From the NCBI RefSeq assembly GCF_014837295.1, contig NZ_JACYHB010000005.1, forward strand, positions 62,001 through 126,000: a DNA stretch of 64,000 nt. Direction: 5' to 3'. How positions within the stretch are numbered: position 1 is the stretch's first letter; the number at the start of each line of letters is the position of its first letter. A program made the position numbers and the translations under genes. Under the pieces are notes generated by a model. It was given only the letters and a program-made list of their open reading frames with translations. It did no database searches and was not told where the DNA came from. The stretch comes from Cellulosimicrobium arenosum. GTDB taxonomy: Bacteria; Actinomycetota; Actinomycetes; Actinomycetales; Cellulomonadaceae. Shown here piece by piece: positions 51,663 to 59,737 of this stretch.

Positions 51663-52898
51663 TCACTCCCCCGCGACCCGGCGGCGAGCCAGGATCTCGT
51701 TGAGGTCCAGCCCGAGCGTCTCTGTCGTGGGCTTCTTGGCGTCCTCGGCCACGGACCCCTCGTCGACCCTGCCCGCCGGGACCGACGACGCCGCGACCGA
51801 CCGGTCGGACGGTGCCGGCTGGGCCGTCTCCTCCGGCGGCAGCGGAGCGGGCTCGCGACGGGGCGCCGCGGGCTTCATCGTGTACGTCGGCGCCGGGACG
51901 GGCACGGGGTCCCAGGCCCGTCCGCTCGGCGTCGTCGGCCCTGCGACCTCGGGCTCGCCGGCACCGCCGGACGGGTCGGCGACGTTCGCTGCGCGCGTCT
52001 CGTCCGGCACCTGCGCATCGCGACGCGCCACCTGATGCTCGCGCGCACCGGATCGCTCCGACGTCTCACGCGCCTCCGGTACCGCCTGGCGAGCGCCATC
52101 GGCCGACGTCGACCCGTCGGCCGTCCTCGCCGCCGCTGCGGCGGCGAGGTCGGCCGCCGTCACGCGCGGGATCATCTGGGTGCTGGTCTGCGAACCGCGG
52201 ACGGCGTGCCCGGTGACACGGGGTCGCGCGCCGCGCGGGGCCGGGGGGCTGCCCAACGCGGTCCCGCGCGCCGCCCGGGCCGCGGCACGGCGCTCGGCCG
52301 CCCACGCGGCGTCGGACCGCTGTGCGGACAGGACCGCGCGCCGACCCAGGACGAGGACGACCGCGAGGAGCGCCGTCGGCAGCACGGCGACCCACCACAC
52401 GACGAGGGAGGTTCCGAACGCAGTCCACGCGGCCACGGAGGCGAGCAGCAGGACGGCGGTCAGCGCGAGCCGGCGGCGCGCCGCGGCGGCACGCCGCTCG
52501 AGCACGGCGAGCCGGGACGACGACGGCCGCTCCGGGGCTCCGGTCCGGGGACGGACCCGGCCGGCCGGGTCCGCGATGGTGCTGGTGCTCATGTCGCGCT
52601 GTCCCTCCTCGTGCGTACCCCGCTGGTCCTGGTCGTGCGGTGCTGCCGCGAGGCTCGGGCGAGAGGTGCCGGGCAGGTCGCCTGCGTCCGCGGTCGGTCC
52701 GGCCATCGCGAGGCCCCACCGGACCGGGGCTCCAGCGCTGCCCGGTCCGGCCACGGCCAGGACGCGCAGCGACCCGGAGAACCGGTCCTCCGTCCGTGCG
52801 TCCACCAGCTGCTGACGGTGCCGCACGCGATGAGGGACGTAGAAGCCGATCCACATGACGAACAGCGCGAGTGCTACGAGTCCGGCGGTCGATTCCAC
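51663..52898 (-). CDS. sepX: SepX/GlpR-like actinobacterial divisome membrane protein
   Basis: This 411-residue protein starts at GTG 52898 with a TM helix, GLVALALFVMWIGFYVPHRV, then RHRQQLVDARTEDRFSGSLR, which recalls the ERFS/DRFS segment of Streptomyces SepX, corynebacterial GlpR and M. tuberculosis Rv0996. A second membrane pair lies at about 215-260, and a long disordered cytoplasmic tail ends in DLNEILARRR. SepX/GlpR recruits cell-division proteins, GlpR through the MoeA-like Glp. A shorter start (MSTSTIADPAG) would lose the diagnostic N-terminus. The RimJ-like gene upstream matches the Rv0995-Rv0996 order. Identification is by motif and synteny. Confidence 0.7.
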   Translation of the reverse strand: MESTAGLVALALFVMWIGFYVPHRVRHRQQLVDARTEDRFSGSLRVLAVAGPGSAGAPVRWGLAMAGPTADAGDLPGTSRPSLAAAPHDQDQRGTHEEGQRDMSTSTIADPAGRVRPRTGAPERPSSSRLAVLERRAAAARRRLALTAVLLLASVAAWTAFGTSLVVWWVAVLPTALLAVVLVLGRRAVLSAQRSDAAWAAERRAAARAARGTALGSPPAPRGARPRVTGHAVRGSQTSTQMIPRVTAADLAAAAAARTADGSTSADGARQAVPEARETSERSGAREHQVARRDAQVPDETRAANVADPSGGAGEPEVAGPTTPSGRAWDPVPVPAPTYTMKPAAPRREPAPLPPEETAQPAPSDRSVAASSVPAGRVDEGSVAEDAKKPTTETLGLDLNEILARRRVAGE

Positions 52899-52989
52899 AC
52901 CACGACGGTAGGTGAGGCACCACCCCGATCCACGGACGCGCGCCCGGCGTGTCCCGGCGTGCGGGGACCGGTCGTGCCTCGGGCGGCGG

Positions 52990-53643
52990 TCAGATCTCGT
53001 GGCGCGAGGCCTGCCAGCGCCGGAGCAGCCCGTCCGGGACCTCTTCGCTCGTGATCGCGAACGTGCGGTGGTCGCACCACCGGCCCTGGATGTGCAGGAA
53101 CCGCTCACGCACTCCCTCGTCGCGCAGCCCCAGCTTCTCGACCACGCGCAGGCTCGGTCCGTTCTCGGGCCGGATGTTGATCTCGATCCGGTGCAGCCCG
53201 AGCACGGCGAAGCAGTAGTCGGTCGCCATCGCGACCGCCGTCGGGATGATCCCGCGCCCCGCGACGTGCTCGCCCACCCAGTAGCCGATGCTCGCGCCGC
53301 ACAGCGACCCGTAGGTGATGGACGACACGGTCAGCTGGCCGACGAGCTCGCCGTCCAGCTCGACGCCGAACGGCAGCGCCGACCCGCTGCGGGCCTGGGC
53401 GGACAGCCCGCGGACGTACTCCGCGAACGTGGGCGACCCGCCCCGCACCTGCGCCGCCGGACCGGGTGACGTCGCCTCCCACCGCTCGAGCCACTGGGCG
53501 TTGCGCGCCCGCAGCCGCATCCAGTCCTGCGCGTCGCGCCGTCGCAGGGGGCGGAGCACGACGGCTCCGCCGAGCGTGTCCTCGCGCAGCGTCACCGGCC
53601 ACGAGCGCGTCACGCTCCACGCCCGCACAGCCCTGCTCGTCAT
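52990..53643 (-). CDS. rimJ: GNAT N-acetyltransferase, RimJ/RimL type
   Basis: This 217-residue acetyltransferase has LRPLRRRDAQDWMRLRARNA, GVELDGELVGQLTVSSI, SIGYWVGEHVAGRGIIPTAV (acetyl-CoA loop), LHRIEINIRPENGPSLRVVE and KLGLRDEGVRERFLHIQGRW, the RimJ/RimL pattern. It probably acetylates an N-terminal amine of a protein or a small amine. ATG 53643 has GAGAGGG 7 nt upstream. It sits immediately upstream of the SepX-like gene. Confidence 0.88.
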   Translation of the reverse strand: MTSRAVRAWSVTRSWPVTLREDTLGGAVVLRPLRRRDAQDWMRLRARNAQWLERWEATSPGPAAQVRGGSPTFAEYVRGLSAQARSGSALPFGVELDGELVGQLTVSSITYGSLCGASIGYWVGEHVAGRGIIPTAVAMATDYCFAVLGLHRIEINIRPENGPSLRVVEKLGLRDEGVRERFLHIQGRWCDHRTFAITSEEVPDGLLRRWQASRHEI

Positions 53644-53820
53644 CGCTGCGCCCTCTCGTGCGGTCACCCGTGCCCGGGCACTGAGATGTACCACGGAGAC
53701 CGGTACCGCGCCACCGACGAGCAGGCCGGGTCTCCGCCCGCCGAGATGCTACCGCGGGTGGCGAGCGCCGCGTGCGGGTCGTGCGGGACGCCTGGGGCGC
53801 GCAAAGGGCACAATGGGTTC

Positions 53821-54453
53821 ATGAGCGGCCTCGTCCAGCCCTACCCGTTGCACGGCAGCATCGAGAGCGAGGACGCGAAGGACATCCTCCGCAAGGCGAT
53901 CCGGAGCAACCGGCAGTCACGTTCGGAGCGGCTCCGCCACGAGGCGGACGCCGCGATCGCGGACGTCGTCGAGACCATCGGCGAGGTCGCGAGCGCGACG
54001 TGCGTCGCCACCTACGCGGCTCGGCCGGCCGAGCCGCGCACCACCGCGCTGCTCGAACGCCTCGCCGCACGCGGTACCCGGATCCTGCTGCCCGTGCTCG
54101 GCGCGGGACTCAGCCGCGACTGGGCCGAGTACGCCGGACCGCAGGACCTGCAGGTCCGGGCGCCCGGTCGACCGCCCGAGCCCGGCACCGACCCCCTGGG
54201 CGCCGAGTCGATCGCCCACGCCGACGTCATCGTCGCGCCGGCCCTCGCGGTGGACTCCCGCGGCGTCCGGCTCGGGCAGGGCGGCGGCTGGTACGACCGC
54301 GCGCTCGAGCACGCGCGCCCCGACGTGAAGGTCGTCGCCATCGTCTTCCCCGAGGAGGTCTACGACGCGACCGACCGGCCGCTGCCCGTCGAGCCGCACG
54401 ACCGGCCGGTCCACGCCGTCGCCACCCCGCTGGGCTGGCGCTGGCTCCCCTGA
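53821..54453 (+). CDS. 5-formyltetrahydrofolate cyclo-ligase
   Basis: This 210-residue enzyme converts 5-formyl-THF to 5,10-methenyl-THF with ATP. It has AKDILRKAIRSNRQSRS, TYAARPAEPRTTALLERLAA, ILLPVLGAGLSRDWAEYAG, VIVAPALAVDSRGVRLGQGG and GWYDRALEH, the family signatures. CACAAT ends 6 nt before ATG 53821, suggesting leaderless transcription. Divergent from rimJ with a 177-bp shared upstream region. Confidence 0.95.
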   Translation: MSGLVQPYPLHGSIESEDAKDILRKAIRSNRQSRSERLRHEADAAIADVVETIGEVASATCVATYAARPAEPRTTALLERLAARGTRILLPVLGAGLSRDWAEYAGPQDLQVRAPGRPPEPGTDPLGAESIAHADVIVAPALAVDSRGVRLGQGGGWYDRALEHARPDVKVVAIVFPEEVYDATDRPLPVEPHDRPVHAVATPLGWRWLP

Positions 54454-54489
54454 GCGGCGGCCCGCACGACCCGCTCGTAGCGTGAGGGC

Positions 54490-54831
54490 ATGGACGCCTC
54501 CCCCGTCGACGAGCTCATGACGATCGAACGGCGCCTCGCGCAGGGCAAGGGCACGGACTACGAGCAGGTGCTGCGCGACGACGCGCTCGTCGTCGTGCCC
54601 GGTGCCGTCCTGGACAAGGCGGCGTGCGTCGCGGCGATGGACGACTCCCCCGGCTGGGACGAGGTCGACCTCGGCCCGCCCCGGCTCGTGCTCAGCCAGG
54701 ACACCGCGACCGTCGTCTACGCGTTCCGGGGACGCCGGGGCGAGAGCCGGTACCGCGCGACGCTCGCCAGCACCTACGTGCACGACGGCGACCGGTGGCG
54801 CCTCCTCGTCCACCAGCACACGGTCGACTGA
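54490..54831 (+). CDS. NTF2-like / DUF4440-type small protein
   Basis: This 113-residue protein has DELMTIERRLAQGKGTDYEQ, VLRDDALVVVPGAVLDKAAC, and STYVHDGDRWRLLVHQHTVD, the typical closing strand of SnoaL-like or DUF4440 cone folds. It probably binds or processes a small molecule; no catalytic assignment is possible. TAGCGT ends 6 nt before ATG. It lies just behind 5-FCL. Confidence 0.75.
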   Translation: MDASPVDELMTIERRLAQGKGTDYEQVLRDDALVVVPGAVLDKAACVAAMDDSPGWDEVDLGPPRLVLSQDTATVVYAFRGRRGESRYRATLASTYVHDGDRWRLLVHQHTVD

Positions 54832-54873
54832 CACGCCGCCCACGAGGTGGACCGTGGCGGCCGGTGCGAGTGG

Positions 54874-57510
54874 TCAGGGCTCGAGCGTCAGCTCGTCCTG
54901 CCCGGACTCGGTGACGGCCGCCCGGCTGAACGGCCACGCGAACGTCTCGCCGGCAGCCCACTCGTCGAGCTGGTCGGTGTAGTGGGGCGATGCCGGGTGC
55001 CCGGAGGAGCCGGTCACGGTGACCCAGGTGGAGCCGTCGAGGTCGCCCAGGTCGACGACCATGCGCATGGACGGCCCCGCCGTCACGTCGAACGATCCCG
55101 ACGCCGCGTCCCAGGCGGTCGCGTCCACGACGGAGGACCCGCCCGCCACGCCGATCGGGTCGGGGTTGACGTAGTCGCGGACGAGCCCGGGGACGGACTC
55201 GCCGCCGAGGACCGGGTGCTCGAGCGCGAGCCGGTGCACGTCACCCCAGGCCCAGTCGTCGGGACGCTTGCCCACCGCGACCGTCAGGTCCCGACGCGCG
55301 GACACGAGCGCCCGGGACAGCACCTCGTCACGGGTCTCGACGATGCTCACCGTCTGGCGGTCGTCCCAGAACGGGTCGGTCGGGTCGTCGACGAGTCCCT
55401 GCACGACGGCGAGCCACCGGCTGCCCCCGGACGGACGCGCCTCGACGGGCAGGTCGTCCCAGAACGTCAGCTCGAGGAGGTTGCGCCAGACCGCGTTGAA
55501 GTAGGCCGCCGCCGCCGAGTCCGTGTCCGTGCGGTAGTCCCAGTCCGCGAGCAGGTCCTGACCCTCGGCGTCGAACGGGTCGTCGATCTCCTGGTCGAGG
55601 AGGATCGGCACGAGCACCTCGGCGTACGGGCTGCGGTCGTCGAGCTGGACGGCGCTCATGTCGTCCACGTCGAGCGCGCTCCCCGCCGCGATCTTCTCCT
55701 CGAGCATCGTCCGGATGCGCTGGGAGCGGTACCCGTAGTCCCAGTCGGTCGTCAGGAACGGCGACACCCCGGCCGGGAGCACGGCCTGGTTGGCCGCGAC
55801 GACGAAACCCTCCGCCGGGTCGAGGACCTGCGGCATCTGCTCGCTCGGCACGTAGCCGTCCCAGTCGAAGCGCGCGTCGGACCCGTCGCGGGGCCAGGTG
55901 CCGTCCGTCGGGACCGGGCTGTCGGCCACGTTGTGCCGCCGGGGCACCCGGCCGGGTGCCTGGTAGCCGATGTGGCCGTCGACCGTCGCGAACACGATGT
56001 TCTGCGCGGGGACCTCGAACAGCGCGGCAGCGGTGCTGATGTCCTCGGCGTCGGCCGCGAGGTTGAAGGCGAAGACGGCGTCGGCCGTGCGGCCCGGTTC
56101 GAGCGCCGTCCACTGCAGCGAGACCGCGTACTCGCCGAGCCGGGTGCCCGGTGAGGGCGTCCCCGTCGCGGCGTCCGTCTGCGGGAGGACGGACGAGATG
56201 ATCGGACCGTGGACCGTGGAACGGACCTCGAGCGTGACGTCCTGCCCCCCGTTCACGCGCAAGGTCTCGGTCCGGGTCTCGAGCGGCTCCCACGAGTCGC
56301 CGCGCAGGTACGTGTCGTCACGGACCCGCTCGACGAAGAAGTCGGTCACGTCGGCGCCCATGTTCGTCAGTCCCCACGCGAGCTGCGCGTTGTGACCGAT
56401 GACGACCCCGGGAAACCCGGCGAAGGAGAACCCCGCGACGTCGAAGCCGCACAGGGGCCCGACGTCGTTGCAGTGCAGCCCCACCTGCGCCCAGACGCTC
56501 GGGGCGCCGAGCGCGAGGTGGGGGTCGTTGGCGAGCAGCGGCTTGCCGCTCGCGGTGTGCTCCCCGGCCACGACCCACGAGTTGGAGCCCGTGCCCTCGC
56601 CGCGCCCCACCGTGACGGGCACCGCGGACAGCGCCCGGTCCGCGGCGGCGAGCGCCGCCTGGAGGTGGTCGTCCTCGTAGGGCAGCGCGTCCCGCGCGGC
56701 GACGTCCTGCGACGTCCGCTGCGGGTTCTCCAGCTCGCCCGTCCCCACGATCGGCAGGTTCACGTCGCTCGGGTACGGCGGGAAGAGCCCGGTGACCCGC
56801 GCGGTGTCCTGGAGCGTGCCGTACGCGAGCGCCCGGTCGAGCTCGTCGTCGTAGTTGCCGCGCAGGTCCCAGGCCATCGCCTTGAGCCAGGCGAGCGAGT
56901 CGATCGGGTCCCACGGCTCGGGGTCGGCGACCTGCACCTGCGCCCCGAGCACGGTGTACTCGAGCGCGACGTCGGCGGGCGCGCGCGCGTCGAGGTAGGC
57001 GTTGACGCCCTCCGCGTAGGACCGCAGGTACGTGCGGGTGTCCTCGTCGACGAGGTCCCACTCCTCCTCGGCCACCTCGCGCCACCCGAACGTCCGGGTG
57101 ACCTTGTCGGCCGCGATCGCGTCGGGATCGTCACCCACGAGCTCGGCCAGCCGGCCGGCGGTGACGTGCCGCCGGTAGTCCATCTCGAAGAAGCGGTCCT
57201 GCGCCTGGACGTAGCCCTGCGCCCGGAACAGGTCCTGCGGCGTGTCGGCGTAGATCTGCGGCACGCCCTGGTCGTCGCGCACGACGGTCACCGACGCGTC
57301 GAGCACGGGCAGGTCGACCCGGCCGGACGTCTGGGGCAGCGGTCGTCGCACGGTGACGACCCCGAACACGGTCACCGCGACGATGGCCGTGACGAGCACC
57401 ACCGCCACCGCGAGCAGCACGCGGCGGCCCGTCGAACGACGGCGCGGCGCGGCGGGCGCCGAGGTCTCGGCTCCCTCGCCGGCGGGGAGGTCGGGTTCGT
57501 GCTCAGACAC
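54874..57510 (-). CDS. Penicillin acylase family (Ntn) hydrolase
   Basis: This 878-residue protein has a short cytoplasmic start, a membrane anchor VLLAVAVVLVTAIVAVTVFG (about 31-50) and an extracellular proenzyme. The alpha part has DDQGVPQIYADTPQDLFRAQ and YVQAQDRFFEMDYRR. The beta part starts at the predicted autocatalytic Ser in GTGSNSWVVAGEHTASGK, followed by LLANDPHLAL; HNAQLAWGLTNMGADVTDFF is also typical. It could cleave acyl amides such as acyl-homoserine lactones or beta-lactams. GTG 57510 gives the anchor; earlier in-frame codons lie in the neighbouring promoter. Confidence 0.93.
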   Translation of the reverse strand: MSEHEPDLPAGEGAETSAPAAPRRRSTGRRVLLAVAVVLVTAIVAVTVFGVVTVRRPLPQTSGRVDLPVLDASVTVVRDDQGVPQIYADTPQDLFRAQGYVQAQDRFFEMDYRRHVTAGRLAELVGDDPDAIAADKVTRTFGWREVAEEEWDLVDEDTRTYLRSYAEGVNAYLDARAPADVALEYTVLGAQVQVADPEPWDPIDSLAWLKAMAWDLRGNYDDELDRALAYGTLQDTARVTGLFPPYPSDVNLPIVGTGELENPQRTSQDVAARDALPYEDDHLQAALAAADRALSAVPVTVGRGEGTGSNSWVVAGEHTASGKPLLANDPHLALGAPSVWAQVGLHCNDVGPLCGFDVAGFSFAGFPGVVIGHNAQLAWGLTNMGADVTDFFVERVRDDTYLRGDSWEPLETRTETLRVNGGQDVTLEVRSTVHGPIISSVLPQTDAATGTPSPGTRLGEYAVSLQWTALEPGRTADAVFAFNLAADAEDISTAAALFEVPAQNIVFATVDGHIGYQAPGRVPRRHNVADSPVPTDGTWPRDGSDARFDWDGYVPSEQMPQVLDPAEGFVVAANQAVLPAGVSPFLTTDWDYGYRSQRIRTMLEEKIAAGSALDVDDMSAVQLDDRSPYAEVLVPILLDQEIDDPFDAEGQDLLADWDYRTDTDSAAAAYFNAVWRNLLELTFWDDLPVEARPSGGSRWLAVVQGLVDDPTDPFWDDRQTVSIVETRDEVLSRALVSARRDLTVAVGKRPDDWAWGDVHRLALEHPVLGGESVPGLVRDYVNPDPIGVAGGSSVVDATAWDAASGSFDVTAGPSMRMVVDLGDLDGSTWVTVTGSSGHPASPHYTDQLDEWAAGETFAWPFSRAAVTESGQDELTLEP

Positions 57511-57550
57511 GGGTGCGAGACTACCCCGGACCACCACCGTCGACGGCGCG

Positions 57551-57582
57551 TATGATTGGCACTCGATATTCGCGAGTGCCAG
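57551..57582 (+). promoter_or_regulatory. Promoter with CIRCE element
   Basis: TATGAT (57551-57556) is a strong -10. TTGGCACTC-N9-GAGTGCCAG (57556-57582) matches the CIRCE consensus TTAGCACTC-N9-GAGTGCTAA in arm length and 9-nt spacer, with one change per arm. HrcA repressor should bind here, placing the downstream zinc-ribbon gene in the heat-shock regulon. Confidence 0.8.
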
Positions 57583-57600
57583 CCTGAACCAGGAGAATCC

Positions 57601-57987
57601 GTGCCCACCTATGCGTACACCTGCACCGAGTGCGGCCACGCCTTCGACATCCACCAGGCATTCACCGACGACGCCCTGACCGTCTGCCCGCAGTGCTCCG
57701 GGCGGCTGCGCAAGGTCTTCTCGTCCGTCGGCGTGACCTTCAAGGGTTCGGGCTTCTACCGCAACGACTCGCGCGCGGGCCGTTCGGGGGCGGGCTCGTC
57801 CGGTGGCTCGAAGGACTCGTCCGGCTCGCAGTCCTCCGGATCGCGCTCGTCCGACACGTCGGGCTCCACGGGGTCCTCGGACTCGTCGACGTCCACCGGC
57901 TCGGCCGCGTCCACCGGCTCGTCCACCTCGACAGGCTCGTCCGGCCCGTCGAGGTCCAGCAGCTCGGCACCCGCCGCCTCGTCCTGA
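57601..57987 (+). CDS. ruc: FmdB-family zinc-ribbon protein, Ruc-like
   Basis: The 128-residue protein starts MPTYAYTCTECGHAFDIHQA at GTG 57601 with AGGAG upstream. Cysteines 8, 11, 29 and 32 form a zinc ribbon. LRKVFSSVGVTFKGSGFYRN is the FmdB core, followed by ~70 residues of Ser/Gly/Thr repeats. M. tuberculosis Ruc (Rv0991c) has the same ribbon-plus-disordered-tail plan and acts as an oxidation-activated chaperone. The CIRCE element here fits a heat-shock role. Identification as Ruc rests on architecture, locus and regulation. Confidence 0.85.
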   Translation: MPTYAYTCTECGHAFDIHQAFTDDALTVCPQCSGRLRKVFSSVGVTFKGSGFYRNDSRAGRSGAGSSGGSKDSSGSQSSGSRSSDTSGSTGSSDSSTSTGSAASTGSSTSTGSSGPSRSSSSAPAASS

Positions 57988-58138
57988 CGCGACGGCCGCG
58001 TCCCGCGACACCCGCGCAGGGACGACACCCGACCACAGGCGGCCCCGGCAGGCCGTGACCGTCGTCGCAGAAGGCGTCGTCCACAGGCCGACGAGCCGCC
58101 GACGGAGGTCGACCCCCGCTCACGCCTAGCCTGCGGGC

Positions 58139-58903
58139 ATGCGTGCCTCCCGGTCGTCCTCCCCCGCGTCCTCCCCCGTCCCCGTGCGGCGGGGGCCGGG
58201 AAGGACGCGGCCCCGGGTGCCGAGATCGCTGCGCGCGCTGTGGTGGCGGGGCCGCTTCGTCGTCGCCGCCGCGTGCTGCGCGCTCGCCGCGGGCGCCGTG
58301 GTCCAGGCTGCCCGCCCGGCCCCACCACCGACCGTCACCGCCGTCGTGACGGCGCACGAGGTCTCGGGCGGCACCCGGCTCGCCGCAGGGGACCTGCGCG
58401 TCGTCGAGACCTCGCCCGACCTCGTCCCGGCGGACGCGCCGACCGGTGTCGACGCGGCCGTCGGCCGGACCACGTCGGTCCGTCTCGCAGCGGGCACCGT
58501 GCTCCAGGACTCGCTCGTCGGGGCGGGCGACCTGGTCGCGGGCGCACCGCAGGGCACCGTGGTCGTCCCGGTCCACCTCGAGCCGACGGTCTCGACGCTG
58601 CTCGTCCCCGGCGACCGCGTCGACCTCGTCCTGGCCGCGGGCCGGACCGTCGCGGACCCGCTGCCCGACGACGGCACCGACACGACCGCGGACGGTGCGG
58701 TGGGCGGGGCCTCGGACCCGTACCTCGCGCGGCGCGCGCTCGTCGTCCCGGGCCGCGCGACGTCCGGCGCGGGCGGCCTGCTCGGTGCCGCCGGACCGTC
58801 GGCCGAGGGCGGTGTCACCCTCGTGGCGGTCTCGGCACAGGAAGCGGCCCGGCTCGCCGGAGCCACCGGCTGGGAGGAGGTGCGGGCGGTCCTCGTGCCC
58901 TGA
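58139..58903 (+). CDS. SAF-domain protein, CpaB/RcpC-like
   Basis: This 254-residue protein has a basic N-terminus, one TM helix (about 38-60, FVVAAACCALAAGAVVQAA), then a SAF domain: VVTAHEVSGGTRLAAGDLRV, GRTTSVRLAAGTVLQDSLVG. A second beta-clip region, VVVPVHLEPTVSTLLVPGDR and VDLVLA, resembles CpaB/RcpC of Flp pilus assembly. No other pilus gene is present. TAGCCT ends 6 nt before ATG, suggesting leaderless expression. Role unknown; the mscL-ruc neighbourhood is conserved. Confidence 0.78.
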   Translation: MRASRSSSPASSPVPVRRGPGRTRPRVPRSLRALWWRGRFVVAAACCALAAGAVVQAARPAPPPTVTAVVTAHEVSGGTRLAAGDLRVVETSPDLVPADAPTGVDAAVGRTTSVRLAAGTVLQDSLVGAGDLVAGAPQGTVVVPVHLEPTVSTLLVPGDRVDLVLAAGRTVADPLPDDGTDTTADGAVGGASDPYLARRALVVPGRATSGAGGLLGAAGPSAEGGVTLVAVSAQEAARLAGATGWEEVRAVLVP

Positions 58904-58942
58904 GTGCCGGTGCGCGCGTCCGGGAGTCCCGTGGCAGGATGC

Positions 58943-58978
58943 GGCGTCGTGGTACCAAGAGCCTTGGTACCGGACGCC
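58943..58978. terminator. Hairpin between the SAF gene and mscL
   Basis: GGTACCAAG (58951-58959), loop AGC and CTTGGTACC (58963-58971) pair perfectly and are extended by GGCGTC/GACGCC (58943-58948/58973-58978). It is probably a terminator of the SAF gene, or an operator or leader structure for mscL, 45 bp before its start. Confidence 0.55.
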
Positions 58979-59023
58979 ACGACGACGACCGTGCGTCGGG
59001 CCAGCAGCGGAAGGGACGTGGAC

Positions 59024-59467
59024 ATGAAGGGCGTGCTCGCCGGCTTCAAGGGGTTCGTGCTACGAGGGAACGCGGTCGACCTCGCTGTCGGCGTCGTCAT
59101 CGGCGCGGCGTTCGGCGCCGTCGTCTCGGCGATCGTCGAGGACGTCCTCAACCCGATCATCGGGGCGATCTTCGGCAAGCCGGACCTGACCGACCTCTGG
59201 AACATCACGCTCCGCCCGGCGCACGGGGACGTCGACGCCGCCGTGATCTCCGTGGGCGGGGTGCTCGACGCGGTGCTGCAGCTCCTGCTCGTCGCCGCCG
59301 CGCTCTACTTCTTCGTCGTGCTGCCGATGAACCGGCTCGCAGAGCGGCGTCGGCGCGACGTCGAGCCCGAGCCTCCCGCCCCGGCCGAGGACGTCCTCGT
59401 GCTCCACGAGATCCGCGACCTGCTCGCCGCGCAGGCGGGCGGAGGAACGTCTCAGTCCCGACCGTAG
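59024..59467 (+). CDS. mscL: Large-conductance mechanosensitive channel
   Basis: This 147-residue channel begins MKGVLAGFKGFVLRGNAVDL, the highly conserved MscL N-terminus and TM1. VVIGAAFGAVVSAIVEDVLN follows, then the periplasmic loop and TM2 (LDAVLQLLLVAAALYFFVVL), with a charged C-terminal helix LLHEIRDLL-like. It forms a homopentamer opened by membrane tension during hypo-osmotic shock. AAGGGAC lies upstream of ATG. Its last 16 bp overlap a convergent small gene. Confidence 0.97.
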   Translation: MKGVLAGFKGFVLRGNAVDLAVGVVIGAAFGAVVSAIVEDVLNPIIGAIFGKPDLTDLWNITLRPAHGDVDAAVISVGGVLDAVLQLLLVAAALYFFVVLPMNRLAERRRRDVEPEPPAPAEDVLVLHEIRDLLAAQAGGGTSQSRP

Positions 59468-59679
59468 TGCGGCGGCACGTCGCGCAGGAGCCTGTCGTCG
59501 TTCGGGGTCCGACCCCGCCGGCCCGGACCGGCCCCGCGCGCGTCGTCGGGCTCGTCGCCCCAGCCGTCGGGGCGCTCGTCGGCGCTCGTCCCCGGCACGG
59601 CCGTGCGCTCGGTCCCGAGGCGTACGGCGCGCCGTGGACGCCGGGCACCGCCGCGCGGGCGGGGTTCGCTGCTGCTCAC
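59452..59679 (-). CDS. Small basic conserved-looking protein (75 aa)
   Basis: A 75-codon frame starts at GTG 59679 and overlaps the mscL 3' end by 16 bp. It is rich in Arg, Pro and Asp and ends DDRLLRDVPPHYGRD. A C-terminal DxRLLxDxPPHW-like ending recurs in small actinobacterial proteins encoded near such helicase genes, from memory. No domain is recognisable. It lies 59 bp downstream of the helicase-like gene and could be its operon partner. Confidence 0.5.
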   Translation of the reverse strand: MSSSEPRPRGGARRPRRAVRLGTERTAVPGTSADERPDGWGDEPDDARGAGPGRRGRTPNDDRLLRDVPPHYGRD

Positions 59680-59737
59680 GCCACCATGGTCCCACCGGAC
59701 CGGCTCAGCCCCGCACGCGGCTCGACCCGCGCCCGGC

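Noticed and set aside
53813-53824. Three-codon leader frame ATG GGT TCA TGA before 5-FCL
   Set aside because: The sequence is better explained as part of a -10 box and transcription start for a leaderless mRNA.
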